Below, one piece after another: positions 44,251-54,600 of a stretch of DNA of 64,000 nt. Below the pieces are notes generated by a model. The model worked only from the letters and a program-made list of their open reading frames with translations. It did no database searches and was not told where the DNA came from. Source of the DNA: XYD12-FULL-36-8 sp964613805. GTDB lineage: Bacteria > Bacteroidota > Ignavibacteria > Ignavibacteriales > Ignavibacteriaceae. The DNA lies in the NCBI GenBank assembly GCA_964613805.1, contig CAZTJF010000009.1, positions 76,176 through 140,175 on the forward strand. The letters are read 5' to 3'. Position 1 is the first letter of the stretch. The number at the start of each line of letters is the position of its first letter. Both the position numbers and the translations under genes were made by a program.

Positions 44251-44340
44251 CGGAGAGGGCGAGATTCGAACTCGCGGTACAGTGTTACCCGTACGACGGT
44301 TTAGCAAACCGTTGGTTTCAGCCAACTCACCCACCTCTCC
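44251..44340 (-). tRNA. tRNA-Ser(GCT)
   Basis: Class II tRNA of 90 bases. Acceptor GGAGAGG pairs with CCTCTCC and discriminator G; T8 and G9 are followed by a D-arm (GGTGAGTTGGCTGAAACC). The anticodon arm ACGGT-TTGCTAA-ACCGT has anticodon GCT, reading AGC and AGU. The long variable arm includes GTACGGG and a partly pairing CTGTACC, and the T-arm is GCGAG-TTCGAAT-CTCGC. No CCA is encoded. A partial copy is at 43875-43958. Confidence 0.95.
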
Positions 44341-44539
44341 GAAGCTGAAAAACACTTTATAATTTAATTACACGCAAAGATAATACTTCCAATTTTGAAT
44401 TAAAAATTCCGATTTCTATTCAAATCTGAAAAATTTAACCTCAAAGAGATGAATCATTTTCAAACTCACTTTGTTGTATGATTAGTCTCATTGGAGTAAA
44501 TTTGTTTCACTATTATTAATTAAATCAGAACGATACTAT

Positions 44540-45709
44540 ATGCAAAAATTTGTTGGTGTGGATTATTTTAATATCGAGTCACTTCTGTCAGAAGATGAAA
44601 AAATGATTCGCAACACAGTGCGTGACTTTGTTTCATCTGAAATCATTCCAATCATAGAAAAATATAATCGTGAGGCAAAATTCCCCAAATATTTAATTCA
44701 AAAAATGGCTGAGTTAGGTTTGTTTGGTGTAACTCTTCCTCAAAAATATTCATGTGCAGAATTAAATAATGTCTCATATGGATTAATAATGCAAGAACTT
44801 GAAAGAGGAGATAGCGGCATAAGAAGTTTTGTATCGGTACAGAGTTCGCTTGTAATGTATCCTATCTATACTTTTGGATCGGAAGAGCAAAAAGATTATT
44901 GGCTTCCGGAATTAGCTAAAGGCAAAAAAGTTGGATGCTTCGGTTTAACTGAACCTGATTTTGGATCAAATCCAGGTGGAATGATTACTAAAGCAGAGAA
45001 AGTGCAAGATGGTTTTGTTCTAAATGGAGCAAAGATGTGGATTACAAATGGAACAATTGCTGAGGTGGCTGTAGTTTGGGCTAAGCTTGATGGGGTAGTT
45101 AGGGGATTTCTTGTCGAAAAGGGTATGAAAGGATTTACTGCTCCTGAAATGAAAGGAAAACATTCACTTCGTGCATCAATAACTTCTGAATTAATTTTTG
45201 ATAATGTTTTTATTCCAGAAAAAAATCTATTGCCAAAAACAGAGGGCTTGAAGAATGCTTTAATGTGCTTAAATCAAGCACGATATGGAATTGCATGGGG
45301 AGTTGTCGGTTCAATGATGGCTTGCTACGATAGCGCGTTGAATTACGCAAAATCTCGCATTCAATTTGGAAAGCCAATCGCATCGTTTCAAATGACTCAA
45401 GAGAAATTAGTCTTCATACTTACTGAAATTACAAAAGCTCAATTGTTAAATCTGCAATTGGGCAGAATGAAAGACAATGGAACGTTAAAGCATACTCATG
45501 TCTCTCTAGCTAAAAGGAATAATTGTGAAAAAGCATCTGAGATTGCTAAAATTGCAAGAGAAATACTGGGAGCAAACGGTATTTTGGATGAATATCCTGT
45601 AATGCGGCATTTGGCTAATCTTGAGTCAGTCAAAACTTATGAAGGAACTCATGAGATGCACACTTTAATTATTGGTGAAGATATAACCGGTATCTCAGCA
45701 TTTGAATAA
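44540..45709 (+). CDS. Acyl-CoA dehydrogenase (glutaryl-CoA-type)
   Basis: FAD enzyme of 389 residues that oxidises an acyl-CoA and passes electrons to ETF. CFGLTEPDFGSNPGGM near residue 134 and KMWITNGTIAEVAVVWAKLD near residue 165 are the FAD-binding signatures, and YEGTHEMHTLIIG near residue 370 contains the catalytic Glu. The sequence is closest in style to glutaryl-CoA dehydrogenases (FGSNPGG, KGMKGFTAPEM, HSLRASITSEL), though the substrate is not proven. It follows the tRNA-Ser by 199 bases without an ETF gene. The Fe-S oxidoreductase at 632-2629 could be the quinone-side partner. Confidence 0.85.
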   Translation: MQKFVGVDYFNIESLLSEDEKMIRNTVRDFVSSEIIPIIEKYNREAKFPKYLIQKMAELGLFGVTLPQKYSCAELNNVSYGLIMQELERGDSGIRSFVSVQSSLVMYPIYTFGSEEQKDYWLPELAKGKKVGCFGLTEPDFGSNPGGMITKAEKVQDGFVLNGAKMWITNGTIAEVAVVWAKLDGVVRGFLVEKGMKGFTAPEMKGKHSLRASITSELIFDNVFIPEKNLLPKTEGLKNALMCLNQARYGIAWGVVGSMMACYDSALNYAKSRIQFGKPIASFQMTQEKLVFILTEITKAQLLNLQLGRMKDNGTLKHTHVSLAKRNNCEKASEIAKIAREILGANGILDEYPVMRHLANLESVKTYEGTHEMHTLIIGEDITGISAFE

Positions 45710-45733
45710 TTCAATCAATAGAACATAGTTTTT

Positions 45734-47200
45734 ATGAAATCAATTAAAGAAGCACTTACATTTGATGATGTACTGTTAGTACCTTCAAAATCTGCAGTAC
45801 TTCCACGGGATGTTAATATTACAACTTGCCTTACTCCAGAAATTAAGCTTAACATTCCTTTTATTTCTGCTGCAATGGACACCGTAACTGAATCAGCGAT
45901 GGCAATTGCAATTGCTCGCGAAGGAGGCATCGGTATTCTTCATAAGAATATGAGTATTGAGGCACAATGTGATGAGGTTGATAAGGTCAAAAGATCGGAA
46001 AGTGGAATGATACGAGATCCCATTACTTTACATCCTGAAAATACTATTGGTGATGCATTAAATATCATGAAAAAATATAGTGTTTCAGGAATACCAGTGA
46101 TTGACGAGAAGCATAAGTTAGTTGGAATTATCACAAACAGAGATTTAAGATTTGAACCAAACAGGAATCTTAAAGTTAAAAGTTTAATGACTCGTGAAAA
46201 TTTAATAACTGCTCCTCAAGGAACAACTTTAGAGAAAGCAGAAAAAATTCTTGAGAAATATAAAATAGAGAAGCTGCCAGTTGTTGACTCCAATAAAATA
46301 CTTAAAGGGTTAATAACTTTTAAGGATATTCAAAAAAAGAAGCGGCATCCAAACGCTTGTAAAGATGAGCATGGCAGGTTAAGAGTGGGAGCAGCAGTGG
46401 GAATTACCAATGACAGTATTGAACGAATTACTGAACTAACAAATGTTGGCGTTGACGTTTTAGTAATTGATACTGCGCATGGTCATTCTTTAGGTGTTCT
46501 GAAAATGATAAAAACTATTCGGCCAAAATTTAAATATGAGCAGTTAATCGCTGGAAATATAGGAACTTATGAGGCAGCACTTGATTTATTGAATTGTAAT
46601 GTTGATGGAATCAAAATTGGAGTTGGACCTGGCTCGATTTGTACAACAAGAGTCATTGCTGGAATCGGTATTCCACAAATCACAGCAATTTCAGAAGTTT
46701 TTAGAGCGGTCAAGAAAAGAGGAATCCCAATAATTGCAGATGGTGGTATTAAACAAACAGGTGATGTTCCCAAAGCGATTGCTGCTGGAGCAGATTCAAT
46801 TATGATTGGCGGCCTATTTGCAGGTGTAGAAGAAAGTCCCGGTGAGAAGGTTTTATTCGAAGGAAGAAGTTTTAAGATTTATCGAGGAATGGGCTCTTTA
46901 TCAGCCATGAAAAAGGGGAGCAAGGATAGATATTTTCAGGATACCGAAGAAGACATTTCAAAATTAGTTCCTGAGGGAATTGAGGGCAGAGTACCTTACA
47001 AGGGTGCATTAGCAGATACAATTTTTCAATTGACTGGGGGGTTAAGAGCGGCAATGGGTTATTGCGGAGCTCGGAACATAAAAATGCTAAAGACAAAAAC
47101 TAAATTTGTAAAAATAACTTTAGCAGGGTTAAAAGAGAGTCATCCGCATGATGTGATTATCACTACGGAACCACCAAATTACTTTACTCCAAAGGTTTGA
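45734..47200 (+). CDS. guaB: IMP dehydrogenase
   Basis: NAD-dependent oxidation of IMP to XMP, the guanine-branch step. The N-terminus ALTFDDVLLVP is diagnostic. Two CBS domains span about residues 93-205 (DPITLHPENTIGDAL, SGIPVIDEKHKLVGIITNRD). The catalytic Cys is C303 in GVGPGSICTTRVIAG. IADGGIKQTGDVPKAIAAGA and GLFAGVEESPGE follow, then YRGMGSLSAM and the flap region. Length 488 aa is normal. purD lies further downstream, so two purine genes are near each other. Confidence 0.97.
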   Translation: MKSIKEALTFDDVLLVPSKSAVLPRDVNITTCLTPEIKLNIPFISAAMDTVTESAMAIAIAREGGIGILHKNMSIEAQCDEVDKVKRSESGMIRDPITLHPENTIGDALNIMKKYSVSGIPVIDEKHKLVGIITNRDLRFEPNRNLKVKSLMTRENLITAPQGTTLEKAEKILEKYKIEKLPVVDSNKILKGLITFKDIQKKKRHPNACKDEHGRLRVGAAVGITNDSIERITELTNVGVDVLVIDTAHGHSLGVLKMIKTIRPKFKYEQLIAGNIGTYEAALDLLNCNVDGIKIGVGPGSICTTRVIAGIGIPQITAISEVFRAVKKRGIPIIADGGIKQTGDVPKAIAAGADSIMIGGLFAGVEESPGEKVLFEGRSFKIYRGMGSLSAMKKGSKDRYFQDTEEDISKLVPEGIEGRVPYKGALADTIFQLTGGLRAAMGYCGARNIKMLKTKTKFVKITLAGLKESHPHDVIITTEPPNYFTPKV

Positions 47201-47239
47201 TTATTTTTCAACTATTGTGATTATTTTTTCTTAAGTATT

Positions 47240-48526
47240 ATGTTCAAAGTATTAGTTATTGCGTACTACTTTCCTCCTTTAGGTTTAAGCGGAGTTCAAA
47301 GAACTTTAAAGTTTGTGAAGTACATGCCGAATAATGGTTGGCATCCCACTGTTATAACTACAGGTAATATTGCATATTATGCTCACGACAAATCTTTGCA
47401 GAATGAGTTAGATAAACTTGGCATCAAGGTGATACGAACAAGCTCATCAGATCCAAATGCTGTTCTTTCAAAATTTGGGACAATAAAAATGCCTAATGAG
47501 AAAGTGCGAAAATTACTAAATCTTGTCAGCCAAACTCTTTTCATACCCGACAATAAAATTTTATGGTCAAAAAAAGCTTTTCATTCTGCTTCAGAAATTT
47601 TGTCAAACGAAAATTATGATGCAATATTTGTTTCGTCTCCTCCATTTTCAGCTTTTAATATGGCGGCTAAACTTAAAAAGAAATTTGATATTCCGCTTGT
47701 TGTTGATTATCGAGATTTATGGTACAAAAGTTATTTTGCATTTTATCCAACTCCTTTTCATTCTCTTCTTCATAAAAGAATGGAATATTTGTCATTGAAA
47801 GCTGCTGATAAAGTGATAGTAACAAATAGAAAAATTAAAGAAAAATTATTGAACTATTATAAGTTTTTAACATTTGAAGATGTTGTAATTATTCCCCATG
47901 GTTTTGATCCTGAAGATTTTTCTACAGCCAAATCAGTTCCGAAGACAACTGATAAAATGATTATTACTTATTCGGGAATATTTTTAGAATATAACACTCC
48001 CAAATATTTTCTTGAGGCATTCAAGAAACTTACTATTGAACGACCTGATGTTGCATCTAAGATTGAATTACACTTTGTAGGTCATCTCAGAAAGGAAAAT
48101 CAGAAACTAATTAGAAAACTTAAGTTAGAAGAATTTGTTAAAGATTTTGGATATATGAATCATGATGAAGCTCTTCGAAAAGTAATGTCAAGTGATGTTT
48201 TATGGTTTATGATCGGAAAGAAAAGAAACATTGATGCAATTTTGCCTGGTAAAATGTTCGAGTATTTTGGTACTGGAAAACCGGTAATTGCATCTGTTCC
48301 TGATGGTGCTGCAAAATCGGCTTCGATAGAGTATGGAGCATCATTCATAACTGAACCTGATGATGTTACGGCAATCAAAGATGCTATTTATAAAGCATAT
48401 CAATTGTATCTTAAGGGTCAATTGCCAGCAGCTAATGAAAGTTTTATTGATAAGCACCGCAGAGATTTTCTAACCGAAACATTAATCAAACAATTTCAGC
48501 TTTTAATTAAGGAAGTTGTTGTATGA
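47240..48526 (+). CDS. Glycosyltransferase (GT4-like)
   Basis: GT-B-fold glycosyltransferase of 428 residues. The N-terminal VLVIAYYFPPLGLSGVQRT begins the acceptor domain. FVSSPPFSAFNMAAKLKK and PLVVDYRDLWYKS (near residue 155) continue it. The nucleotide-sugar domain is marked by ITYSGIFLEYNTP (near residue 245), ELHFVGHL and PGKMFEYFGTGKPVIASVP (near residue 337), the usual E-x7-E-like region. The donor and acceptor are unknown. It overlaps purD by four bases. Confidence 0.85.
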   Translation: MFKVLVIAYYFPPLGLSGVQRTLKFVKYMPNNGWHPTVITTGNIAYYAHDKSLQNELDKLGIKVIRTSSSDPNAVLSKFGTIKMPNEKVRKLLNLVSQTLFIPDNKILWSKKAFHSASEILSNENYDAIFVSSPPFSAFNMAAKLKKKFDIPLVVDYRDLWYKSYFAFYPTPFHSLLHKRMEYLSLKAADKVIVTNRKIKEKLLNYYKFLTFEDVVIIPHGFDPEDFSTAKSVPKTTDKMIITYSGIFLEYNTPKYFLEAFKKLTIERPDVASKIELHFVGHLRKENQKLIRKLKLEEFVKDFGYMNHDEALRKVMSSDVLWFMIGKKRNIDAILPGKMFEYFGTGKPVIASVPDGAAKSASIEYGASFITEPDDVTAIKDAIYKAYQLYLKGQLPAANESFIDKHRRDFLTETLIKQFQLLIKEVVV

Positions 48527-49806
48527 ACGTGGCGTTAATTGGATCCGGTGGTCGGGAACATGCAATTGCTTATACGCTGATTGACAGCGAAAAGCTAAAT
48601 CAACTCTACATTATTCCTGGTAATCCAGGTACCGCTCAGGTTGGTCAAAATGTTGAACTTAATGTAAATGATCACCTAGCAATTCTTGAATTTTGTAAAT
48701 CTCACAATGTCGAGTTAGTTGTAATTGGTCCCGAAAAACCGCTTGTTGATGGATTGAGTGACATTCTTCGAAAAAATTCAATTAAGGTGTTCGGTCCAAG
48801 TTCTAATGCTGCAAGAATTGAATCTGAGAAATCATATGCTAAGAAATTGATGAAGAAATATAATATTCCCACTGCTGATTATAAAGAGTTTAATTCAGAT
48901 GAACATTTAATGGCAATTGATTACTTAAAATCTATAAGTTACCCAAAGGTAATCAAAGCAGATGGGCTTGCAGCAGGGAAAGGTGTTATAATTTGCAATT
49001 CATTTGAGGAAGCTGAGCAAACACTCAATAATATTTTCAAAGATAAAATATTTGGTCAATCGGGTGATAAAGTTGTCATTGAAGAATTTTTAGCAGGAGA
49101 AGAAGCTTCAATTTTTGCAATTACCGATGGAGGGAAATTTGTTACATTACCTTCTGCGCAAGATCACAAAAGAATAGGGGACAATGATACCGGCAAAAAC
49201 ACCGGGGGAATGGGATCTTATTCGCCGGCACCGATTGTCGCGGCAAAAGTTTTAAGAGAAGTCGAAGAAAAAATTATTTCACCAACACTCAACGCTTTGA
49301 ATAAAGAAAATAATCCTTTCGTTGGCTGTTTATATTGCGGATTAATGCTAACTAAAATTGGTCCAAAAGTAATCGAGTTCAACTGTAGATTTGGTGATCC
49401 TGAAACTCAATCGGTTCTTCCTTTGCTTGAGGGAGATTTTCTTGAGTTGCTTTATTCCGCAGCTTCAGGTTCGCTAAATACAAAGTCTGTCAAGTACAAT
49501 GGAGGATCATCCGTTTGCGTTATAGCATCTTCAAAAGGATATCCTGATTCCTACAAAACCGGCTATAGAATCACAGGATTTGAAAAAATTGAGGATCCAG
49601 AAATCGTGATTTTTCATTCGGGAACTAAACTTGAAGGAAACCGTTTGTTGACAAATGGAGGTCGAGTACTCGGAGTTACCTCGATCATCAACACGAATAA
49701 TATTTCCGAAGCTCGAAATAGCGCTTATAATGCGATTGAAAAAATTCATTTCACTGATATTTATTTCAGAAAAGATATTGCTTCAAAAGCAATCACCAAA
49801 AAATAG
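48523..49806 (+). CDS. purD: Phosphoribosylamine--glycine ligase
   Basis: ATP-grasp enzyme of purine synthesis that joins phosphoribosylamine and glycine. NVALIGSGGREHAIAYTL starts the N-domain. KVIKADGLAAGKGVIICNS near residue 145 and EEFLAGEEASIFAITDG are ATP-grasp motifs. AQDHKRIGDNDTGKNTGGMG near residue 218 is diagnostic of PurD, and EFNCRFGDPETQSVLP near residue 287 holds metal ligands. Length 427 aa. The ATG overlaps the glycosyltransferase stop. Confidence 0.96.
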   Translation: MNVALIGSGGREHAIAYTLIDSEKLNQLYIIPGNPGTAQVGQNVELNVNDHLAILEFCKSHNVELVVIGPEKPLVDGLSDILRKNSIKVFGPSSNAARIESEKSYAKKLMKKYNIPTADYKEFNSDEHLMAIDYLKSISYPKVIKADGLAAGKGVIICNSFEEAEQTLNNIFKDKIFGQSGDKVVIEEFLAGEEASIFAITDGGKFVTLPSAQDHKRIGDNDTGKNTGGMGSYSPAPIVAAKVLREVEEKIISPTLNALNKENNPFVGCLYCGLMLTKIGPKVIEFNCRFGDPETQSVLPLLEGDFLELLYSAASGSLNTKSVKYNGGSSVCVIASSKGYPDSYKTGYRITGFEKIEDPEIVIFHSGTKLEGNRLLTNGGRVLGVTSIINTNNISEARNSAYNAIEKIHFTDIYFRKDIASKAITKK

Positions 49807-49890
49807 TCTTACTGCCGACTTTTAATTTCCTCACATAGTTTTTACATTTAATCAGTTACTTAACTAAATCTTAGCTTAATCTGATTTTTT

Positions 49891-51489
49891 ATGATTCCAC
49901 TTCATGTACATTCAAATTATTCGCTTCTTCAAGGTGAGGTAACTATTGAGAACTTAGTTACCAAAGCGAAGGAGTATAATCTGAAATCCTTAGCTCTCAC
50001 AGATACAAATGGAATGTACGGATTAGTTGCATTCGCCAAAAAGTGTAATGAGAATGGAGTGAAACCGATATTTGGAGCTTATGTTGATGTTCCAAACAAT
50101 GCTGAAATAAATTGCATAGTTCTCGTAAAGAATAATGATGGCTTTTCAGAACTTTGTAAACTTATCACGTTACGAAAACTAAATGAAGATTTTTCGTTGA
50201 TCACACTTCTGAATCAGAGTTTCAATAATCTAATTATCATTACTAGTTCAATTGAACTTCTAAAATCATTAAAAAGAAAAGATACTTACGCTGAATTAAT
50301 TTCAGTGAGTTCAAAAAAAATTCAGAACAGATATCTTTTTGAATTTGCTAAATCAAATGATATTAAAGTTGTCGTTACAAATCCAATTTATTTTTTAAGT
50401 AAAGATGATTACTTAACTCATAAAATTCTCACAGCAATTCGACTTAATAAGAACCTCGATAATATTACTAATGATGAGAGTGTTAATGAGGAATATTATT
50501 TCAAGGATCCGACAAAAATCGAAAAATCATGGATTAAGTTACCAGAGTTGTTTCAGAACATTGAATATATTGTATCTAATTGTAATGTTGATTTAAAAAT
50601 CGGGGAATATAAGTTTCCACATTTTAGTTTGCCATCAAGCGAAACATCTTCTTCTTATTTACGAAGTATCGCATATGAAGGATTAGGTATGCGATATCAA
50701 CCAATGTTTGATAAAGCCATCGAAAGAATTGAATATGAGCTAAGCGTAATTGAAGAATTAAACTTTACCGATTATTTCTTAGTCGTTTGGGATATTGTAA
50801 AAGAAGCCAAGAGAAGAGGAATGATGACCATCGGAAGAGGATCTGCAGCAAATAGTTTGGTTTCTTATTGCCTTGGCTTAACAGAGGTAGATCCGATAAA
50901 ATACAATTTGTATTTCGAAAGGTTTCTAAACAAAGGACGGAGTTCGCCGCCGGATGTGGATATTGATTTTTCATGGAAAGAGCGTGATGAAATTGTTAGA
51001 TATGTATTTGAAAAGTATGGCTATGAAAACGTTGCTATGATTTCGACTCATGTAACTTTTAGAGCAAGATCTGCTTTCCGTGAAGTTGCAAAAGCTTTTG
51101 GCATATCTAATCAAGAGATTACTAAATACAGTAAGTATATTCCTTGGACGAGTGCGGAGAATTTGCCTAATCTTTCTCAAATATTTCCGGAGGCAAAAAA
51201 TCTTAATTTAAATATTGAACCATGGAAAACCATAGTTCAGATTGCAGCGAAGATTGCAAACTTTCCACGTCATTTAAGCATCCATCCCGGTGGAATTGTG
51301 ATTGCACCGAAGCCAATTACAAGTTATACAGCACTTGAGTATGCCAAAAATAAGGGATTAGGTTTGATAATCACTCAACCAGATATGCATGGTATTGAGG
51401 ATTTAGGATTAGTCAAAATTGATTTGCTGAGTCAACGCTCACTTGGAGTGCTGCGGGATACAATGAATCATTTGAATAACAAATCTTAA
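49891..51489 (+). CDS. DnaE2-like polymerase, stops after the palm
   Basis: Related to the PHP and palm domains of error-prone DNA polymerase III alpha (DnaE2/ImuC). PHP domain: IPLHVHSNYSLLQG, then ALTDTNGMYGL, where the usual His of ALTDH is Thr. Palm: GRGSAANSLVSYCLG, PPDVDIDF with two catalytic Asp, RHLSIHPGGIVIA and GLVKIDLLSQRSLGVL with the third Asp. The product is only 532 residues, about half of a DnaE2, ending LRDTMNHLNNKS. Fingers, beta-clamp and OB domains are missing, and no continuation is readable in any frame before 51621. It may be a truncated gene or a short-form protein. No imuA or imuB lies nearby. Confidence 0.75.
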   Translation: MIPLHVHSNYSLLQGEVTIENLVTKAKEYNLKSLALTDTNGMYGLVAFAKKCNENGVKPIFGAYVDVPNNAEINCIVLVKNNDGFSELCKLITLRKLNEDFSLITLLNQSFNNLIIITSSIELLKSLKRKDTYAELISVSSKKIQNRYLFEFAKSNDIKVVVTNPIYFLSKDDYLTHKILTAIRLNKNLDNITNDESVNEEYYFKDPTKIEKSWIKLPELFQNIEYIVSNCNVDLKIGEYKFPHFSLPSSETSSSYLRSIAYEGLGMRYQPMFDKAIERIEYELSVIEELNFTDYFLVVWDIVKEAKRRGMMTIGRGSAANSLVSYCLGLTEVDPIKYNLYFERFLNKGRSSPPDVDIDFSWKERDEIVRYVFEKYGYENVAMISTHVTFRARSAFREVAKAFGISNQEITKYSKYIPWTSAENLPNLSQIFPEAKNLNLNIEPWKTIVQIAAKIANFPRHLSIHPGGIVIAPKPITSYTALEYAKNKGLGLIITQPDMHGIEDLGLVKIDLLSQRSLGVLRDTMNHLNNKS

Positions 51490-51621
51490 GTTTGCTTGTA
51501 GTGTTAAAGAATTAGAGCAATAGAACCCCCACGTGGCAGGCACAGATGACGCAGAGTGGGCTGATATTCTCAGATATTAATCTGTTTTTATTTAATCACA
51601 ATGACTCTTCCTAAAATTCTT
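51490..51621. other. Short gap with repeat-like sequence
   Basis: Between the truncated polymerase and the convergent efflux gene. CACAGATGACGCAG followed by GATATTCTCAGATATTAATCTG looks like the dispersed non-coding repeats common in this group. No gene is supported. Confidence 0.35.
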
Positions 51622-54600
51622 TCAGCTAATTAAAAACTCAGCTTCTTGTTCAACAGTTACGTTGCTTACTGTTTTAGTTTTTTCTGATAAGTAAGAATAA
51701 ATAGCAGGGATAACAAAAAGAGTAAGTAATGTTGAAAATATCAATCCGCCTATCACTGCAATTCCCATTGACGATCTGCTTTCAGATCCTGCTCCTAATG
51801 CCAGTGCAATTGGTAACGTGCCGAGAATGGTTGATAAACTTGTCATCAGAATTGGACGTAGTCGCAATCTTGCTGCTTCTTTTACTGCTTCTACTACATT
51901 TAATCCCTGTGCTTTTTTCTGATTTGCGAATTCAACAATCAATATTCCGTTCTTTGTGACTAGTCCGATTAACATTATTTGACCAATTTGACTGAAGATA
52001 TTTAGAGTTTGATTGAAGTACCAAAGTGAAATTAAAGCTCCGGCTATTGCGAGAGGAACTGTAAACATAATTATCAAAGGATCGCGGAAACTCTCAAACT
52101 GCGCTGCAAGAGTTAAGTAGATTAGAATAAGTGCTAACAAAAATGTGAAGAGAAGACTAGACGAACTTTCGACAAAATCTTTTGAAGCACCTTGTAATGC
52201 AGTTGAAAAACTTTGATCTAAAACTGACTTAGCAATTTTATCCATTGCATCAATTCCGTCTCCAATTGTTTTTCCAGGAGCAAGACTTGCAGAAAAAGTT
52301 GCGCTTACATATCTGTTAAATCTATAAAGCTGCGGCGGACTGCTTCTCTCATGAAGTGTTATTAAGTTATCAAGTTGAATTAATTGATCATTTTTATTTC
52401 TTACATAGATTGAAGTCAAATCAACGGGTTTATTTCTATTTTCCTTGAATACCTGACCGATTACCTGGTATTGCTTTCCATTCATTATGTAGAAACCAAA
52501 TCTTTGCCCGCTGTAAGCGAGTTGAAGAGTTTGTGCAATATCCATGGCAGAAACTCCAAGCTCTCGTGCTTTTGTTCTATCAATATCAACGACTATTTCT
52601 GGTTTGTTAAATTTCAAATCAACATCAACATTTGCAAAAGTTGGATCATCTAAAGCAGCATCTAAGAATTTAGGCACAATCTCGCGTAGCTTCTCAAAAT
52701 TTGGTGCCTGAACTACATATTGAACCGGTAATCCTCCTCGTCGAGTAGAGATTGATTGACTTTGAATGACAAATGAACGGGCGTCGTTTAATTTTCTGGA
52801 TAGACCTGTTAACTGCTCCGCAATTTCCTGCTGTGATCTTTTTCTTTTGTCAGCATCTGTAAGTATAACTCTTACGAATCCGCTGTTTGCAACGTTAGAA
52901 CCTCCGCCGCCGGCAGTTACTGATATAATTGATTCACTTTCCTTTACATTTTTCTGTACAACCTTAGTCATTTCAGTAATATAATTATCCATAGCAGGGA
53001 ATGAGGTACCTTCAGGCATAGTTGACTGAATACGAATTTCCCCTCTATCTTCAATTGGTGATAATTCAGATTGTAAAGTTGAACCAATCAAATAAATCAT
53101 CAGTGCAGCAGCAGCCATTATCACAAAAGCCATCCATCGTTTTTTCATAAATGAATCAAGTGCATTCTTGTAGGAATTTTCCAACCAAGTAAAGAATGGT
53201 TCGGTTTTATTGTAGAACCAACTATGCTTTTTTTTGGTTTTTAATAACCTTGAACTGAGCATTGGAGTCAATGTTAACGCTACAAATGCAGAAATGATGA
53301 CCGACCCAGCAATCACAACTCCAAATTCTACAAATAATCTGCCTGTAATTCCTTGTAAAAACATAATAGGTAAAAACACTGCGGCCAGAGTTACGGTCGT
53401 TGATATTATGGCAAAGAAAATTTCTGATGTTCCTTTTGTGCCTGCTTCGATTGGATTCATGCCATCTTCAATTTTGCGATAGATATTTTCTAATACAACA
53501 ATAGCGTCATCAACCACAATTCCTATTGCAAGAACAATTCCTAGTAAGGTTAAAACATTGATTGAGAAATTTGCCAAATACATTATGAAAAAAGCACCAA
53601 TTAATGAAACTGGGATAGCAACTATTGGAATAATTGTCGTTCGCCAATCACGGAAGAACAAGAAAATAATTAATATAACAAGAGCAAAAGCTAAAAGTAT
53701 GGTTTCTTTTACTTCAGAGATGGAATTACGAATATATTTTGTAACGTCAAATCCGATTCCCAAAGTAATGTCTGATGGTAAATCTTTTTTTATTTGTTCA
53801 ATGCGTTTGTAAAATTCATCTGCAATTTGAATTTGGTTAGCGCCTGGCTGCGGAATGAGCACAACTCCAACCATTGGTATTCCATCACGGCGAAGAATAG
53901 TTCTATCGTTTTCAGGATATAATTCAGCATAACCCAAATCCTTGAAACGAACAATGTTCTGATTGGATTCTCTGACTATTAAATCATTAAAATCGTTTTG
54001 CGTAGTCAATCTGCCAAGAGTTCTAACTGTCAACTCAGTTTTATCTCCCTCAATTCTGCCGGAAGGTAATTCAATATTTTCTTTATTAAGTGCATTACGA
54101 ACATCAAAGGGAGTGATGTTATAAGCTGCAAGTTTATTCGGGTCCATCCATAAACGCATAGAGTATCTGCGTTCTCCCCAAATGTTTACCTGGCTAACAC
54201 CTGGAATGGTTTGTAATCGTTCTTTAAAAACATTTTGAGCAATGTCAGAAAGATCAAGCAAATTTCTTTTATCGCTCTTAACATTTAAGAAAACTATTGG
54301 AATAGCGTCTGCATCTGCTTTTGACACTGTTGGAGGATCAACATCTTGTGGTAATCTTGATCTGGCAATTGAAACTCTGTCACGTACATCATTAGCCGCC
54401 GCTTCTAAATCAATTGATACATCAAACTCAACGGTAATCGAACTTCTTCCATCGCGGCTTACTGAAGTTAATGATCGAATTCCTGCGATGCCATTAATTT
54501 GTTCTTCCAATGGTTCAGTTATTTGAGATTCAATAACATCAGCGTTGGCTCCAACGTAGCTTGTAGAAACAGTGATTATTGGCGGGTCAATGCTTGGATA

